Positions 62,844-64,000 of a stretch of 64,000 nucleotides of DNA are shown here, piece after piece. The stretch is taken from NCBI RefSeq assembly GCF_900178525.1, contig NZ_FXDJ01000008.1:191001-255000 (forward strand). The letters run 5' to 3'. The notes under the pieces were generated by a model. It saw only the letters and a program-made list of their open reading frames with translations, did not search any database and was not told the origin of the DNA. Position 1 is the first letter of the stretch, and every line of letters starts with the position of its first letter. Position numbers and translations under genes: made by a program. This stretch comes from Massilibacteroides vaginae. Its GTDB lineage: Bacteria; Bacteroidota; Bacteroidia; Bacteroidales; Tannerellaceae.

Positions 62844-64000
62844 ATGAAAAGAGTACTTATCCTTTCATTTATTGCTTGCCTTTCTCTAACGGCAAGTGCT
62901 TTAGACGATCAGACAAAAAACGCTCCTCGTCTGATAGTAAGGGCTGATGATATTGCTTCTTCCCGAGCAGCTAATATTGCATGTATGCAGACTGCTTTGG
63001 ATGGTATTACTACTTCCATAGAGGTTATGGTGGTTTGTCCTTGGTTTCCCGAAGCTGCCAAATTATTAAATGATAACCCTACGATTGACGTAGGGTTGCA
63101 TCTCACCATTACAAGTGAATGGGAGAATATTAAGTGGCGTCCGCTAACTAACTGTCCCAGCCTGACCGATGCGAACGGATATTTCTATCCTATGATATCG
63201 CCTAACGCTTCTTATCCGGGACAATCTATCACAGAAAACAAATGGGAGCTAAAGGAAATAGAACAAGAATTTCGTGCGCAGATAGAGTTGGCTTTAAAAA
63301 ACATTCCTCAAATCAGCCATCTCTCCGGCCACATGGGATCCATGTCTTTTGATCCTAAAGTTTCAGAAATGGTTGCGCGTCTTGCTGATGAATATAATCT
63401 GACTACGGTAGATCGCAAAGAATCAATGAATCAGTATCAGGTAGAGTTTGTGGGATACACAGGGTCAAATAAAACATACGAAGATAAAGAAAAGAGCTTT
63501 CTGGCCACTTTAGAGAAGTTGCAATCAGGGAAAACATACATTTTTATTGATCACCCGGCGTTGGACAATGAAGAAATGCAGACTGTAGGTCATATTGGCT
63601 ACGAATGGGTAGCCAAAGATCGTCAGGGGGTGACCGATCTGTTTACTTCCGATAAAATTAAAAACACGATTAAAGAAAAAGGCATTCAATTGGTCACTTA
63701 TAATGAAGTAACAAAGGCTTTGCCAAGAACTACTCCGGAAGCAGAGAAGGTTTCGTTGAAGAATATTCAGAATTATCTGGCTGATGTTAAAAAGCACAAG
63801 CAGGATCTGCATAGCTTAATGATCGTTCGTCATGGAAAGGTTGTATACGAGGAATGGTTTGGAGATAACGCGGCTAACAAACCTCATATTCTAAATTCTG
63901 TAAGTAAAACATTTACAGCTACAGCTATTGGTTTTGCCGTTCAGGAGAAATTAATAACTGTTGATGACGTTTTGATAGATTACTTCCCGGATTACCTGCC
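62844..64000 (+). CDS. YdjC/ChbG-type deacetylase fused to a serine beta-lactamase-like domain (3' end outside window)
   Basis: At least 385 residues; the frame is open to the right edge. A signal peptide (MKRVLILSFIACLSLTASA) starts the protein, so it is exported. Residues of about 28-290 resemble the YdjC/ChbG carbohydrate deacetylase fold: RLIVRADDIASSRAAN with the metal-binding Asp pair, VGLHLTITSEW, HLSGHMGSMSFDP, and IFIDHPALDNEEM. A linker (about 295-320) leads to a serine-hydrolase domain of the beta-lactamase/PBP type: DLHSLMIVRHGKVVYEEWFG and the S-x-x-K motif in ILNSVSKTFTATAIGFAVQE. Fusion of a deacetylase to an esterase/lactamase-like enzyme suggests two-step removal of substituents from one glycan (inference). 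Confidence 0.85.
   Translation, partial: MKRVLILSFIACLSLTASALDDQTKNAPRLIVRADDIASSRAANIACMQTALDGITTSIEVMVVCPWFPEAAKLLNDNPTIDVGLHLTITSEWENIKWRPLTNCPSLTDANGYFYPMISPNASYPGQSITENKWELKEIEQEFRAQIELALKNIPQISHLSGHMGSMSFDPKVSEMVARLADEYNLTTVDRKESMNQYQVEFVGYTGSNKTYEDKEKSFLATLEKLQSGKTYIFIDHPALDNEEMQTVGHIGYEWVAKDRQGVTDLFTSDKIKNTIKEKGIQLVTYNEVTKALPRTTPEAEKVSLKNIQNYLADVKKHKQDLHSLMIVRHGKVVYEEWFGDNAANKPHILNSVSKTFTATAIGFAVQEKLITVDDVLIDYFPDYL

Noticed and set aside
1-64000. tRNA, rRNA and insertion sequences
   Set aside because: No cloverleaf, ribosomal core sequence, transposase or terminal inverted repeats with target duplications were recognised by reading; a dedicated scan was not possible.

Overview
The window is a chromosomal segment of a Bacteroidota bacterium, most likely order Bacteroidales. 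The evidence is a SusC/SusD pair with an ECF sigma/FecR regulator, two GH92 mannosidases, a type III glutamine synthetase, an LL-diaminopimelate aminotransferase (DapL), fimbrillin-type lipoproteins, a protein with a type IX secretion tail, and many TAnnTTTG (-7) promoter boxes upstream of genes. No rRNA, tRNA, CRISPR array, prophage or insertion sequence was recognised. The left edge cuts a GH92 gene and the right edge cuts a deacetylase/beta-lactamase fusion gene. Genus cannot be decided from the sequence alone.

Layout. 1-2.9 kb: two tandem GH92 alpha-mannosidase-family genes. 3.1-4.4 kb: aminopeptidase P. 4.6-13.9 kb, minus strand: ten closely packed genes for a signalling locus, in order of transcription LytTR protein, FHA membrane protein, small acidic protein, zinc-ribbon/FHA protein, PP2C phosphatase, Ser/Thr kinase, a probable envelope protein, an FN3-like/Kelch lipoprotein, an OmpR-type response regulator and a histidine kinase. 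14.2-21.9 kb: an acyltransferase, then a menaquinone operon (HAD-thioesterase fusion, menF, menD, menB, menC, menE). 21.9-24.4 kb, minus strand: a DUF438/hemerythrin/PAS sensor and a uracil-type permease. 24.9-32.6 kb: sigma factor, anti-sigma factor, STN-containing SusC, SusD and a secreted PPP-type phosphatase. 32.7-40.3 kb: msrA, a GT2/GtrA pair with a hypothetical gene, an M23 peptidase, topB and a Nudix hydrolase. 40.3-44.3 kb: a GH15 enzyme convergent with a fused trehalose-6-phosphate synthase/phosphatase. 44.5-52.3 kb: nadE, then dapF-dapL-asnA-glnN. 52.5-60.5 kb: a fimbria-like surface locus (DUF3575, DUF5119 lipoprotein, two fimbrillin-like lipoproteins, and a 1267-residue glycine-rich protein with a C-terminal secretion tail). 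60.8-62.8 kb: xanthine permease and xpt.

The most unusual structure is not a gene. Seven intergenic regions, including every one longer than about 280 bp, carry the same modular repeat. It is an array of four 11-bp ATAAAGG(T/A)TAT cores phased at exactly 21 bp (2944, 24614, 35764 and 60597). In three cases (13988, 46537 and an inverted copy at 55479) the array is split at its exact centre by three or four near-palindromic 22-bp units of the form TTTTTC-N10-GAAAAA. The distance between the two middle cores is always 21 + n x 22 bp with n = 0, 3 or 4. I do not recognise this family.

Other points to follow up: the combined Ser/Thr and His-Asp signalling operon; a 17-bp-arm inverted repeat that contains both the promoter -7 box and the start codon of the DUF438 sensor gene; a HAD hydrolase fused to a probable DHNA-CoA thioesterase at the head of the men operon; a SusCD locus whose only enzyme is a phosphatase; and a YdjC-type deacetylase fused to a serine beta-lactamase-like domain at the right edge.
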